DNA of 64,000 nt from Megamerina dolium (lineage: Eukaryota; Arthropoda; Insecta; Diptera; Megamerinidae). Below the pieces are notes generated by a model. That model ran no database searches, was not told where the DNA came from, and saw only the letters and a program-made list of their open reading frames with translations. Position numbers and translations under genes: made by a program. Below, in pieces: positions 25,508 to 37,836 of the stretch; the first letter of the stretch is position 1, and each line of letters begins with the position of its first letter. The stretch spans positions 17,595,868 through 17,659,867 of the forward strand of contig OY978526.1 in assembly GCA_963854835.1 (NCBI GenBank), read 5' to 3'.

Positions 25508-28356
25508 ATACCCTGCATAATGCAATATGCATGTTATATTCATTTCGGTCAGATGTTTGTGTCCACTTGAAGGAATCTCCGGAGATATAGACATGGATAT
25601 ATATTCGTGATCAGCGTCGATTAAATTTTCGATTTAACGATGTCCGTCCGTCCGTCCGTCCATCCGTCCGTCTGTCTGTCACCTGGCTGGTTCGCACGAT
25701 AACTTGAGTAAATATTGAGCTATTTCGATGAAATTTGGCACAAGTAACCTATGATCCAAGGGTACGGAGGGGATTGATATTGGGCATGATCGGTCAATAA
25801 CCACGCCCACACCAAGCATTCAAAGCGACTAACCTCGAAATTTTCAAAATCTTTAACTTGCTATAACTCACATAATATACAACTTGGGACAACAATATTT
25901 GGCACATAGACTTATATTATACTACCATATAACCTCGCCAAAAGTGGTTGAGCCACGCCTACTTTTTAGTAGGCGTGGCTCAACCATACAAAGTGTCTGT
26001 ACTTTATTTAAATTGAAACTGCTGTAACTTCTACAATCTTCTGTCCAGAATAACCATAAATGACACTCAGATTAACATGGTAGTCGGAAATAATACGGCA
26101 GAAAATCAGTGTGCCACGCCCACTCCTTTTTGGGTCTCCCATACAAAGTTGCGGAAATTAAACAAAATGTTACCGATTATAACTTGCAAACTATTCAGCG
26201 TAGAATAACGAGATTTAAGGTGTGGATTAGTATTATACGAGCCACTAGGCTCACAGAAAATGGGCGCATCACGCCCACTGTTTATCGTAGCCCCCATACA
26301 AATTTTAAATTGAAACAGCTGTAACTTCGGCAATCTCCTGTCTAAAATAACCATAATTGACACTTAGATTAATATCGTAGTCGGAAATAATCTGGCAGAA
26401 AATCAGTGTGCCACGCCCACTCCTTCATGAGTCTCCCATACAAAGTCAAGGGAATTAAACTAAAACTTTTAAGCTCCATAACTTACAAAATATTTAGCGT
26501 AGTACAACGAGATTTAAGGTATGGATTAGTATTGTACGAGCAACTAGGCTCACAGAAAATGGGCGCACCACGCCCACTGTTTATCGTAGCCCCCATACAA
26601 ATTTTAAATTGAAACAGCTGTAACTTCTACAATCTTCTGTCCAGAATAACCATAATTGACACTTAGATTAACATGGTAGTCGGAAATAATATGGCAGAAA
26701 ATCAGTGTGCAACGCCCACTCTTTTTTGGGTCTCCCATACAAAGTTGCGGAAATTAAAAAAATGTTACCGGTTATAACTTGAAAACTATTCAGCGTAGAA
26801 TAACGAGATTTAAGGTGTGAATTAGTATTGTACGAGCAACTAGGCTCACAAAAAATGGGCGCACCACGCCCACTGTTTATCGTAGCCCCCATACAAATTT
26901 TAAATTGAAACAGCTGTAACTTCTGCAATCTTCTGCCTAAAATAACCATAATTGACACTTATATTAATATCGTAGTCGGCAAAAATCTGGCAGAAAATCA
27001 GTGTGCCACGCCCACTCCTTCATGAGTCTCCCATACAAAGTCAAGGGAATTAAACTGAAACTTTTAAGCTTCATAACTTACAAACCATTTAGCGTAGGAC
27101 AACGAGATTTAAGGTATGGAATAGTATTGTACGAGCAACTAGACTCACTTGAAACGGGCGCACCACGCCCACTGTTTATCGTAGCCCCCATACAAATTTT
27201 AAATTGAAACAGCTGTAACTTCTACAATCTTCTGTCCAGAATAACCATAATTGACACTTAGATTAACATGGTAGTCGGAAATAATATGGCAGAAAATCAG
27301 TGTGCCACGCCCACTCTTTTTTGGGTCTCCCATACAAAGTTGCGGAAATTAAAAAAATGTTACCGGTTATAACTTGAAAACTATTCAGCGTAGAATAACG
27401 AGATTTAAGGTGTGAATTAGTATTGTACGAGCAACTAGGCTCACAAAAAATGGGCGCACCACGCCCACTGTTTATCGTAGCCCCCATACAAATTTTAAAT
27501 TGAAACAGCTGTAACTTCTGCAATCTTCTGCCTAAAATAACCATAATTGACACTTATATTAATATCGTAGTCGGAAATAAACTGGCAGAAAATCAGTGTA
27601 CCACGCCCACTCCTTCATAGGTCTCCCATAAAAGTCGAGGGAATTAGACTAAAACTTTTAAGCTCCATAACTTACAAACCATTTAGCGTAGGACAACGAG
27701 ATTTAAGGTATGGAATAGTATTGTACGAGCAGATAGGGTCATAGGAAATGGGCGCGCCATGCCCACTGTTTATTGCAGCCCCCATACAAAATGACTGAAA
27801 TTCTTTTAAATTTAAACAGCTGTAACTTCGGCAATCTCCTGCCTAAAATAACCATAATTGACACTTAGATTAATATCGTAGTCGGAAATAATCTGGCAGA
27901 AAATCAGTGTACCACGCCCACTCCTTCATAGGTCTCCCATACAAAGTCGAGGGAATTAGACTAAAACTTTTAAGCTCCATAACTTACAAACCATTTAGCG
28001 TAGGACAACCAAATTTAAGGTGTGGATTGATATTGAAAAATTAATTAGATATACCAGAAAGAGATACATCACGCCCACTTTTTATATATCTTCCGTATAA
28101 AGTCTCGGATTTATCTCAAACATTAAAACACCCATAACTTACTAATTAATACGCCTAGGTCAACCCATTGCAACTTATGTAGTTTAGTATTATAGGCAAA
28201 AATTAATCCTCCAAAATTGGTGAGGTACGCCTGCTTCTTAATGTAGGTCCTATACCAAGTAGTGGAAGAAAAGGATGGATATACGAGCAAACTTTTTATA
28301 TATATCTCTACATATGCAGGGTATAATTTGGTCGGCCCCAGCCGACTGTAAGGAGA
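25508..28356 (-). mobile_element. Unclassified repeat element, expanded copy (B), opposite orientation to copy A
   Basis: Reads as the reverse complement of the 16.3-17.3 kb element: TATACCCTGCATAATGC at the left, (GTCC)n near 25637-25676, then 'cctggctggttcgcacgat', and on the right gcagggtataatttggtcgg followed by the hairpin GTCGGC-ccca-GCCGAC and tgtaaggag. Copy A is about 950 bp and this one about 2.85 kb. The difference is mostly the internal tandem array at about 26.1-28.0 kb. Confidence 0.8.
26101..28020. repeat. Tandem array of ~298-bp units in a 595-bp higher-order pattern
   Basis: The word (c)cacgcccactc recurs at about 26114, 26411, 26710, 27006, 27305, 27601 and 27912, spaced 296-311 bp. 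Units alternate between a form with 'tttttgggtctcccatacaaa' features and one with 'ttcatgagtctcccataca' features, so the true period is about 595 bp. The 26.67-26.96 kb segment is nearly identical to 27.26-27.55 kb, with 96-codon chance frames differing at one residue. Each 298-bp unit also contains a second related block (gcaccacgcccactg ... gcccccatacaaat), pointing to an older roughly 150-bp monomer. There is no sign of coding selection. Confidence 0.9.
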
Positions 28357-29983
28357 TTTTTTTTTTTCTTTTTGTGTGAAATATTACCTGCAAATATAAA
28401 AGTTTAAAATGATGTCAAGGAAAATGAAGCGAATACAATAGTTGGGTGAACTATTAAATGGATACGAATAGAAAAATACGTGCATTGGATCGATAATACC
28501 GAAAATTCATATTCGTATAGAATTTACGAATTGTTCAAGGTGTAGCTATGTGCTCCTTACACGTGCCAGTCAAAGAACTGGATACAAGAAAACGAAATTA
28601 AATCTGAAACGCAGTTTTTTGGACTTTCTGGAAATTCTAGTGTGTACTTGTTAAAATATATACATTTTACCGTGTATTTATTAGCTCTACATATTCTTGA
28701 GATTTTTAAAACTAAGAGTAGGATAGCTTTACTAACACAATTATTAACGTTTGAACTAGCAAGCTAGTTTAGTGTTATTCTTACAGTGATCCTTAATTGA
28801 AAAACAAATTTTACATTTCAAGCTTAATTTGATGAAAATCGACTTAGTTAGGCTACAAAATTAAACTCCATCTGCAATAGCAATCGGCAATATCAATTGT
28901 ACCAACCAACACAAGAAATCGTACGATTAATTCAATTTCCTTTGGCGATGAGACTTTATACGAAGCACTTCGATGTGTGATCGCGTAATCTGTTTTCCTA
29001 GAGAGCGCCATTGCACTCCCAGAAGGTTAAAATGCAAATGCTTGCTTCTATAAGGATTTCATAATGCTTCTATAAGGATTCCATAATGCTTTCGCATGGC
29101 AGTTTGAATCACTCGTTATAAAAACGTTTCCAGTTGGCCTTTAGAAAAAAGAAATCCAAAATTGTTATACCACTTTGAGAGAAAAAACTTTATCAGGCAG
29201 GCTAAGCTACTGGAGGGGAATGATTTAGTGAAGCCACGATTTGCTATTGGCATTTAGACAAAAGAAACAAAAGTTTTATAGCAGTTTTCTTATAGAAAAC
29301 TTTGCCACTTTTATAGTCGTAAAAATAGCTTAGAGAATAATAATTTCTCAGTCAAAATTACTTTGATAAAACCTGTACGAAGCAAAAATCGAAATGAAAA
29401 TAGCTTCTATAGGCACTTTTAGAAGTACAATGAGTTACATGGGTATTGAGTATACGATACAAGTGGTTTCACGACGTCCGTCCAAAAGCTCTGAGAAAAT
29501 TTTATAGAAATTTTTACTCTTAAACCTCTATAAAGCTTGAGGCTTTTTTTCTATAAGCTATACGAAAATTATATTGGAACGATTGTGTCGAACTTCCATA
29601 ATGAAGCTCTATGGAAATCTTATCAAATGAAGAATAAACTTTTTAACAGCAATGACTTTCGTTCAGAAACGCTAAGTAAGCTTTAACAGAGTTTTTCCTC
29701 TCAAACCTCTATGTGGAACTTTTATTGGAACGACTGCTTCGAACTTCCATGCCGAAGGCATTATAGAAACCTTATCAATGCAATGCAATTTACTTTACTA
29801 TCCGAGTACAATTATAAATTGTTACTAGGACATTTAATCCGATTAAACATATAATATTTTACGACAAAAACACTCTAAAGTAATATTTTGCTGTTGGTAG
29901 AATATGCAGCACTTGCCTGCGTGACTGTAAAAATCACATTCTAGAGTGTTTTCCGACATATTTACTACTTCTATAAATTTATG
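28357..29983. other. Intron stretch with internal diverged duplications
   Basis: 'tattggaacgattgtgtcga' to 'atggaaatcttatcaa' (29573-29627) recurs as 'tattggaacgactgcttcga' to 'atagaaaccttatcaa' (29723-29778). 'gcttctataaggattccataatg' is tandemly doubled near 29044-29090. It is probably part of an unclassified old repeat. No coding sequence seen. Confidence 0.5.
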
Positions 29984-30342
29984 GGTGCCGTAGCTCAGTG
30001 GTTAGTATGTTCGCCTTCTGATATGTAGGTCGTGGTTCAATCCCCGGCTGATGCATAACAAATTTAATATCGATAAGATTTTTCTTTCGAATGGTGCCCA
30101 CCTGTCGGCAAGCAATTGGCAATTCTTCCGACAGTAACAACTTGCCATGAAAAAGCTTCTTAAAGAACTCTGTGACAATGCTCAGAAAAAGTGACGTCAC
30201 AAGTGTTCTGCCGTTCGGAACCGGCTAAAATAAGTAGGTCCCTTCTAATACTGTCCAAATTTAAGACGCACAACGGTAATGGAAGAGAAGCTCGGCCAAT
30301 GAGCCCTTTGGGGCTTTAAGTGCCACATATTTATTTATTTTT
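29984..30342 (+). mobile_element. tRNA-derived SINE, full copy with 12-bp target-site duplication
   Basis: The 5' end resembles a tRNA and holds both internal RNA polymerase III promoter boxes: TAGCTCAGTGG (A box, 29991-30001) and GGTTCAATCCC (B box, about 30033-30043). A roughly 260-bp tRNA-unrelated body follows, ending in an ATTT-rich tail. The 12-bp sequence TATAAATTTATG occurs exactly at 29972-29983 and 30343-30354, a target-site duplication that marks both ends and indicates LINE-assisted retrotransposition. A second, older copy is at 56.65 kb. The head is not a functional tRNA gene, as the fold is degenerate and it continues into the SINE body. Confidence 0.9.
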
Positions 30343-30354
30343 TATAAATTTATG

Positions 30355-33306
30355 AGTGACAATATTTGTGTTCTGGATTTTCTGGAATTATAAATTACCA
30401 ACCCAAATTACGTTTGCTGAAATATAATGCCTTGGAAATGTTTACCTTTTTTAATATGCAAGCTTGTCCATAATCTTACCTTATCTAATTTTGAATTTTC
30501 ATAGTTCAATCTAATTTAGTTTAGTAATAAATTTTAACAAAACTAAAAAAAAACACCATTTAATTTTTTATACTTTGTCACAAATCTTTTTTAAATATAC
30601 AAACATTTTGTTGAATATGAATTGACTTAAAAGGCCACTGCGCATTCTATTCCACTTATCATGCTATGTATACAGAAACAACATTTAACTATTCCAATGA
30701 CAGAATGCTTTTTTCAACCCTCTCCAAAATGTCCCTTCTTATTGTAAACATCAGGAAAATATTAGTGTGAATGTATGTGTTGAATCTAATTACAAAATCA
30801 CAATAGTTAACATGAATTTGACATGTTGTGATTGATGATGGCGCAACACCTACTACATGTGTTCTTGTGAAACAACATCACAGTGTTGTTCACCGTTTAT
30901 TTGCCAAGTATTTGCCTCATTTTCATGCTCTACAGCATGCTACAATTACAGACAGTTTTTAAACAATGTTTATAGAATAAAAATTCATTGTAAATTTAAA
31001 ATTTTTTGTTTTTTTGCTCTAAAATTCCATAATATAATTTATTTCCACCACATTAAGGAAGGTCGTCGCGTCATTTTAAAAACATTTCGTTTTTGTTGGA
31101 TTTAATATAAACCAAAAATAATAATAATACATGATGAAATTACGATTACTTATATTTTCATATCTATTTCCGTATTTTTGCGAAAAATAATTGCTTTGTT
31201 TCGTAGGAATTGCGTTTCATTTAGTATTGTAAAAGTTATTGAAAGGTTTCACTTCTCAAATCTTTCCTCTCAATATTATGAAAATAAGTGCACACTTATA
31301 AGAAAAATTAAAACACCCTCAAAGTGTTGACATCAAAAATTTAAAAATTAGCATTATTTATTTATGTACATTATTATATTTAAGTAAAAACAAACACACC
31401 TACATGCTCTATATAAATACCTTCAAGGTGGACACAATTTGCATAAATTCTATTAATACTACGCACATGCGAGTTTTGCACCCATCCACCATCAACAACA
31501 ACAACTACTAACTTATCATCTTGGTGCGGTTTACGTGTGGTAAGTACATAGTATAATTTAATAGTCTTGTTTTTGTTTACTTGACTCGCAAAATTATTAT
31601 TTTTTTTTTTCTTTATTATGTTTTCTTACTTTTAAATAAAAAGGTGGAAAACACAGAAGAAGGCAAGAAAATTACAATGCAGAAAAATGTTTTCCTACAC
31701 TTTTATGCAAGGCGATAATAACCGCTTTCAATTTGTTACAACCAATTGAAAGGCGACTATTACCGCGTGTCATATAAACGTAACAATTCCGGCTCATCAT
31801 GTGGAAATAGGTTATAATAAAAGTGATTATAGCTAACCAATCGTGCTCGTAACAATAAAGCCATACCAATTCTTCCACCACCGCCACATTCCTCTGTCAA
31901 TCACCAAGATATTCGTGAACTTTAAATGCAAAAAAAAAAAAAACAATCCAAAAGAATGAAAATAATGCGTAGTTAGCATTTTTAGTTACGGCAGAATGCT
32001 GTATAGCAAGATGTAAACATATGGAATGGGATTTATTTGCGCTCGTGCATGACGAATGAAACTTACAATAAACTGAATTCAATTATGAATTATCGTAAAA
32101 ATATAATTTAATAAAGTAGTTCATTGTTCTTACAACTCTTATGAAATTGAAAAAGTTGATAAAACATAAAAAAGTGGGTGAATATAATAGCTTTCTCTAT
32201 GAATCAATCTCTGATCAAACTACTGGAAAGCATTTATGCTCGATTATAATTGTTTTTTATATCTCAAAGACTGTATGCCTTCCGCATGAAAAGTGTAAAA
32301 ATGTTCCGCAAAAAAAATTTTTGAACTTTATTATTTCATTACATGATTTTGTTGCATCTTGAAACAATATTGGAAATTTAATGAATAATTTTTCAACGAC
32401 GAATATATGTTTTTTGTTATTTATGAGAAATAATCCAATCAAAAATATATGTTATAATGGGAAATTAAACAAGAAAAATGAAAAATTATCATCAAAAATG
32501 GTTTCATTTTATGCAAAATTTAAATTTAAATTGAATTTTCAAAAATGCAAATATGTATATATTATTAGGAAGGAACAAACGAATTGCTTTTCATATAAAA
32601 ATATGTAATAATAATATACATATAGTCATGCATATAATCACTAATATTATCTATCGTGAGATCAAAAATATATGCATACATGTAGTACACAGCAAAACAT
32701 ATACACACACAAGTAAGACCTTGTTATCCTTTGAAGTTGCATAATATACGTATTAAGTGAAAGTAACACGGCAACGAACATTTCAAAGAAAGTTATGTGT
32801 GATAAAATAAACACCTAACTTGTATAAGTAAACACATTTAAATAGACACGTGTACACTCACACAAATATACATATATATATTTATAATGAAATATCTCTA
32901 AAAATGCTATCATTCATTGTTGATGAAATTGTTATACGTATAAAGTTACTACAGTCCAGCAGTGAATATATAATATTTATCTGCACACAGTATTTTGTAC
33001 AAAACTCATATATACGAGCAACATTGAATAGATTCATGGAATAAACTACACATGAATATAAAATATTATATGGCTTTAGTATACTCGTATATATTCGTAT
33101 TAATAACATTTACTATGTACTCAAGATATGTAAAATATTGGTTATTCGTAAGTGAAGGCGAATAACATATAAAATATTCAAATTTACTCAAATTTATTGA
33201 CCATTTAAGCATGAAATTTATAGGGCCAATTCACAGCAACTGCCAATGAGTGCAATCAATCGCACTCTTGTCATTGGGTACATACAAGAGATTCATGGAA
33301 CCTTTA
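30355..33306. other. Intron stretch, nothing identified
   Basis: AT-rich intron DNA. Several short frames with low-complexity Lys/Asn/Ile content are not supported as genes. Confidence 0.5.
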
Positions 33307-34570
33307 ACACCGTCCGACACACATGTTTCAACACTTGAGCAAGACTTATGCAAGTATATATTCTAAATGTAGAGCTCAAAACAAGATACCCGTATCTGGC
33401 CGGCGAATTTTTCACCAGCAAAATCATTCGCCATGGACAGGAACAGGTAGGTATAAGGTGGATGCATAAGAACCTCCCAACCAAGCTTCCGGAGCTTCTG
33501 GCGAGTCACTATCGATGTGTGTGGTCTGGAGTTGTCCTGATGAGACACAATTCCTCTCCTATTGGCCAAAGCTAGCCGCTTCTGGGCGATTGCTTCTTTC
33601 AGATGGTCCAATTGTTGACAGTACAGGTCCGAATTAAGAGTTTGGCCGTAGGGGAACAGCTCATAGTAGATGATTCCCTGCCAATCCCACCAAACACATA
33701 GCAAAACCTTCCTGACCGTCAATCCTAGCTTGGTCACCGTTTGCGCCGGCTCACCGCAATTAGACCAAGACCGTTTTCACTAGACGTTGTCGTAAGTGTC
33801 CCACTTTTCATCACCAGTAACCATCCGCTTCAGAAATGGATCGATTTTGTTGCCATTCAGCAGAAATTCACAGATGGAAATTCGGTCCATGAGGTTTTTT
33901 TGCGTTAACTCGTGTGACACCCATACATCAAGCTTCTTTTTGTATCCAGCCTTATTTATATGGATCCAAACAGTTTTTTGTGTTTAGCTCCTGGGCAATA
34001 GAAACAGTGCTTACATGACGACCAGACTCGACGATTTCCATAATTTCCTAATATTTTCGACAATTGGCCTTAAAGAGCGTGGTGCATCTTTGACAACAAA
34101 ATTACCGGAACGACATCAAAATATCAGGACACATTTCCAGCCGTCTGGTTTGCGTTTTCGCCTTTATCGAAGAAAAACTGTAAAATATGGCGTATTTTCT
34201 CTTTACTGGTGTTCATCTTTGACGCAAGCTCAAACAATACTGAGTCAAGCAATCACAAAACTGCCTGAAAAGTTTATTTAGTACGAAATCCAATCTTTCT
34301 AACGCCATCTAGAACCGCCGTAACCCGATCGCACTTATACAACCCGAGATACAGATTACTAAATCCATCTAATGGAAAAATAATGGATTTACTACACCTG
34401 ATATAAATATGATGTACGACGTATGAGTAACATAAATTTTCAATAAATTTGGGTCTAAGAAATGTAACGAATTATTCTATAAAATTTTTTGTTTTTTTTT
34501 TTTGTCCTACTTTCAGAATATACTGGGCTTGCTCATGTATCCACGTTAAGTTGAATTTTGTTGGTTAATG
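33307..34570. mobile_element. TIR element with a mariner inside (nested)
   Basis: The left end, TA|ACACCGTCCGACACA then 'gagcaagact', matches the ends at 19734 and 39637. The right end near 34525-34570 ('gcttgctcatgtatcca', 'gaattttgttgg') matches the right end of the 39.6-kb element. The approximately 1 kb in between is largely a separate mariner. The boundaries are less certain on the right. Confidence 0.55.
33390..34402 (-). mobile_element. Truncated mariner transposase relic
   Basis: The minus strand of 33363-33737 reads VRKVLLCVWWDWQGIIYYEL, YGQTLNSDLYCQQLDHLKEA, LANRRGIVSHQDNSRPHTS and KLRKLGWEVLMHPPY, a mariner catalytic core with the second catalytic Asp (HQDN). The usual PPYSPDLAPSDYHLF block is deleted: PPY jumps to TYLFLSMANDFAGEKFA, removing the third Asp. 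N-terminal fragments continue to about 34.3 kb with stops. The upstream terminal repeat is visible as 'ggatttactacacctga' followed by TA at about 34386-34404. The downstream terminal repeat is missing where the sequence switches to the flanking element near 33400. Confidence 0.85.
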
Positions 34571-35721
34571 CAATATATACATCGGTATAACTTTAGTAGA
34601 AATTTTGTTCGTAAATTCACTCTTAACATTAACTCTCCTACTATTCCCACTTTTTTCAATAAGTCGATTCCGACATTTTAAGCTTTTGATACTTCAAGGT
34701 TGACCTTCATTAAATTTGTATTTTCATCTTAAAAATTGTTTTCACAATCTCTTTAGTGATAAGGGTAAAAAATGTTGTCCGTAAATTTAGTATTTTTAAG
34801 CAGTTCAGCCATTTCCTGCTAACATATTTTCCCTTACTATATAATTCTACGTGTCAACCATGCTTTTCCATAAAATTTCACAATAGCGAACAGAAAATAT
34901 AGGAAATTTTTATGTTTTATATTTTAGTGATTATTACTTTTTATTTATATATTTTCTTGTACTTATCAACTCTTAAAAAATCATTGTTGCATTAAAAGTT
35001 TTATTTAACTTGGAAAATTTATTTGAAAGGTTTTTTGTTTTTTCTGTGCATACCACACAGATAAAAGACAATATTTTCAGCTTATCTATATGCAACTTGT
35101 GCATAATCACCACAAGTTATATAAAGGAAAATTCAAAATTCAAAGATAGACTTTTTTTTTACAAAGGAGAGAGCAGGTGCTACTTTTTACTTTAGAGAAA
35201 CATTCTATAAGCGCATAATAAACACAGAACAAAACAAATATGTGTAAGCATTTAAAAAGTATTACATACATATATACGGATATATATGTTCATTGGATTT
35301 TAAACTTGAAGAGGCCTTTGTCTCCCAAAGCACTTGTTGTATATATTTATTTTTTTTGCTTATTTGTTTTTTTCTTACAGCTATTTAAATATGCTTTTAC
35401 AGATTACAGGATGCAATTCTACATATACATAGAGTAAGTAGATAAGCACCATAGCAATATATTGTTTATATGTATGTATGCATTCTGGATAAGAATAACA
35501 GTAAAAAGGAAAAAAAAGTATGTAAACGAGAGTGTATGTTGATTACAGAGAAAGAGGTTTAATTTATCGCTTAAATGTTTTTAATCAGCTTAAAACGATC
35601 AACCAGCACTTGGTTATGCCATCCATTTATCCTATTGTTATTGTGACAATTTCATACGCGTGCACGTTTTTTTCTGACTCATACACACAAGGGTGTGTAT
35701 ACAAAATCATGTATACGTAAC

Positions 35722-35757
<36 letters not shown>

Positions 35758-36760
35758 ATTTTCATTTTTATTATAACACTTAAATTTATACACACACACA
35801 TACAATTTACCTGCAATCGCAGTATCGAGCCTACTTGTATTTAAATATACACACAAATTATATATAATCCATACATTCACACAAGTATTAATGGATTGTT
35901 TTATGGACAATAAAATTTTTATACCATATGTACATATTTGCACACATTTATATAAAATGTTATACAAAAATTTGTAAAACCAAAATAAAAGCTGTAATAA
36001 GAAGTTCAAAGTAACCATATGTTATACAATACCTCCTTAAATGAGCTTCAGTCAAAAACACACATCACAGTACGAGTATATGTGTATGATATCGATTGAC
36101 GACGTAATCTTCATACGTACTTCTGATGGTGGGTGTTATGGGAATTTTGATATTATTAACAAGCAACAGATTGTATTGCCCCTTCCGTTCTCTAATATTT
36201 TGCTGTTGTTGTGCCATTAAATCAAAATTGTTAAGTTCAGAATATTGTAAGTATTTGAGCAATTATGTTGAATTATTTTCATAGAATATTCTAATGAAAT
36301 ATATGAGTAGGTGTATACGTGACAGATTACTAGAATTATGTGGTGGATATTTTTGTTGCTTTTTGTTTTTTGTATTTTTGTTTATCATGTAACGTACATA
36401 TAAAACAAAATTCTCATAAAAGTTAATAATTATTTCATAAATTAATCATATGTGTCATAAATATTTATTGGAAATGTTTTTACAGTGAAATTATGATTAT
36501 TGGATTTAATAGAATTGTAGGAGTTTTGGCTAATTAATCAGTAGGCGTATATGCATACATTTATATTACACATCATATGTATAAGGATTTATAAATTATT
36601 TTTATTTTGCAAAAGACTCCATTCTTTCTAGCTATATCGAATAATTAATTCTTTTCGTACTGTCGTCTTTATTTTGAGTGAAGAATTTTTTTTTGCGATT
36701 CATGGAAAATAAATCTTAGTAATTCGAAAGTTTAACTTTGGAAATAGCAAAATAAAAACA
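34571..36760. other. Intron stretch, nothing identified
   Basis: AT-rich. Contains an AAT triplet run at about 35726-35756. No gene or mobile element recognised. Confidence 0.5.
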
Positions 36761-37640
36761 CTGATATGCTCTTCTGCGAAAACATACATTCTAAAATGTA
36801 CATTTGTGCTTTTGCATTAGAAGTGGGAGTATTTTTCAACCAAATTTTGCTTGTTTGCAAACATTTCTATTCAATAGTAAATGTCTATACCAGTTTCTGT
36901 TACATAGCTTTGTATTTTCGTGTTGAAAAGTGCAAAAACATACATACGAACATTTACATTAGTATGGGAGTTCGGTGTAATTTTAATCCAATTACGCCCA
37001 CTGTGAAACTTGTTAATTAATATGTAAATATAATTTCATGTGCCAAGTTGCAGTTTGATAACTTTATGTTTTCGTGCAGAAAGTATGAAAATATTCATTT
37101 GAAATGATAGGTAGGCGTGGTGTACATCTGACGACGCCCATTCTGAAACTTGTTTATTATAACGTAAATATAATTATATTTGCCAAGTTTCAGTACGATA
37201 ATTTTATTTTTTTCGTGCAGAAATTTTATTATTTTATAACGTAAATATAATTATATTTGCCAAGTTTCAGTACGATAATTTTATTTTTTTCGTGCAGAAA
37301 ATGTGAAAATATACATTTGAAAACCTACTTTTGTATGGTAGGTAGGCGTGGTGTACATCTGACGACGCCCATTCTGAAACTTGTTCATTATAACGTAAAT
37401 ATAATTATATTTGCCAAGTTTCAGTACGAGAATTTTATTTTTTTCGTGCAGAAAATGTGAAAATATACATTTGAAAACATACTTTTGTATGATAATGCTC
37501 ATTTTTAAACACATCCATGCATTAGTAAATAAAATCGTATGTATCAAGTTTCAACATGTTAGCTTGATATTTTCATGCATATAATATGAAAACATACATT
37601 CGTTTGTATGGGAGATAGGTGTGATTTTTATCCTATTCAA
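36761..37640. repeat. Diverged minisatellite, units about 140-160 bp
   Basis: Blocks of 'ttgccaagtttcagtacgat' followed by 'ttttcgtgcagaaa', 'gaaaatatacatttgaaaac' and 'aggcgtggtgtacatctgac' recur at about 37039 (diverged), 37178, 37258 and 37417. Spacings are about 139, 80 (a shortened unit) and 159 bp. More decayed units extend left to about 36780 and right to about 37640. Confidence 0.8.
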
Positions 37641-37791
37641 CTCATTTTCGAATATGTGCGTTCATTATGAAAGCTAACCTAGTTTTTGAGTTTTTATGGC
37701 CATATAGTTTTGTGTTTTTTAATTTGAATAGCATTGGAAGCGATTTACTTCTAACATATTAGTCGAATTGAAATATTGCTGTTGTTCTCTC

Positions 37792-37836
<45 letters not shown>

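Noticed and set aside
26106..27553. Repeated 68-96-codon frames at 26-27.5 kb that look conserved
   Set aside because: Their similarity comes from tandem duplication of the DNA unit. They occur on both strands, lack proper starts and have no domain content.
26101..28020. CRISPR-like regular repetition
   Set aside because: The units are about 298 bp, contiguous and without unique spacers, and the genome is eukaryotic.
29979..30060. A tRNA gene with A and B boxes
   Set aside because: The tRNA-like head continues into a body shared with 56.65 kb and is bounded by a target-site duplication, so it is the head of a SINE rather than a functional tRNA gene.
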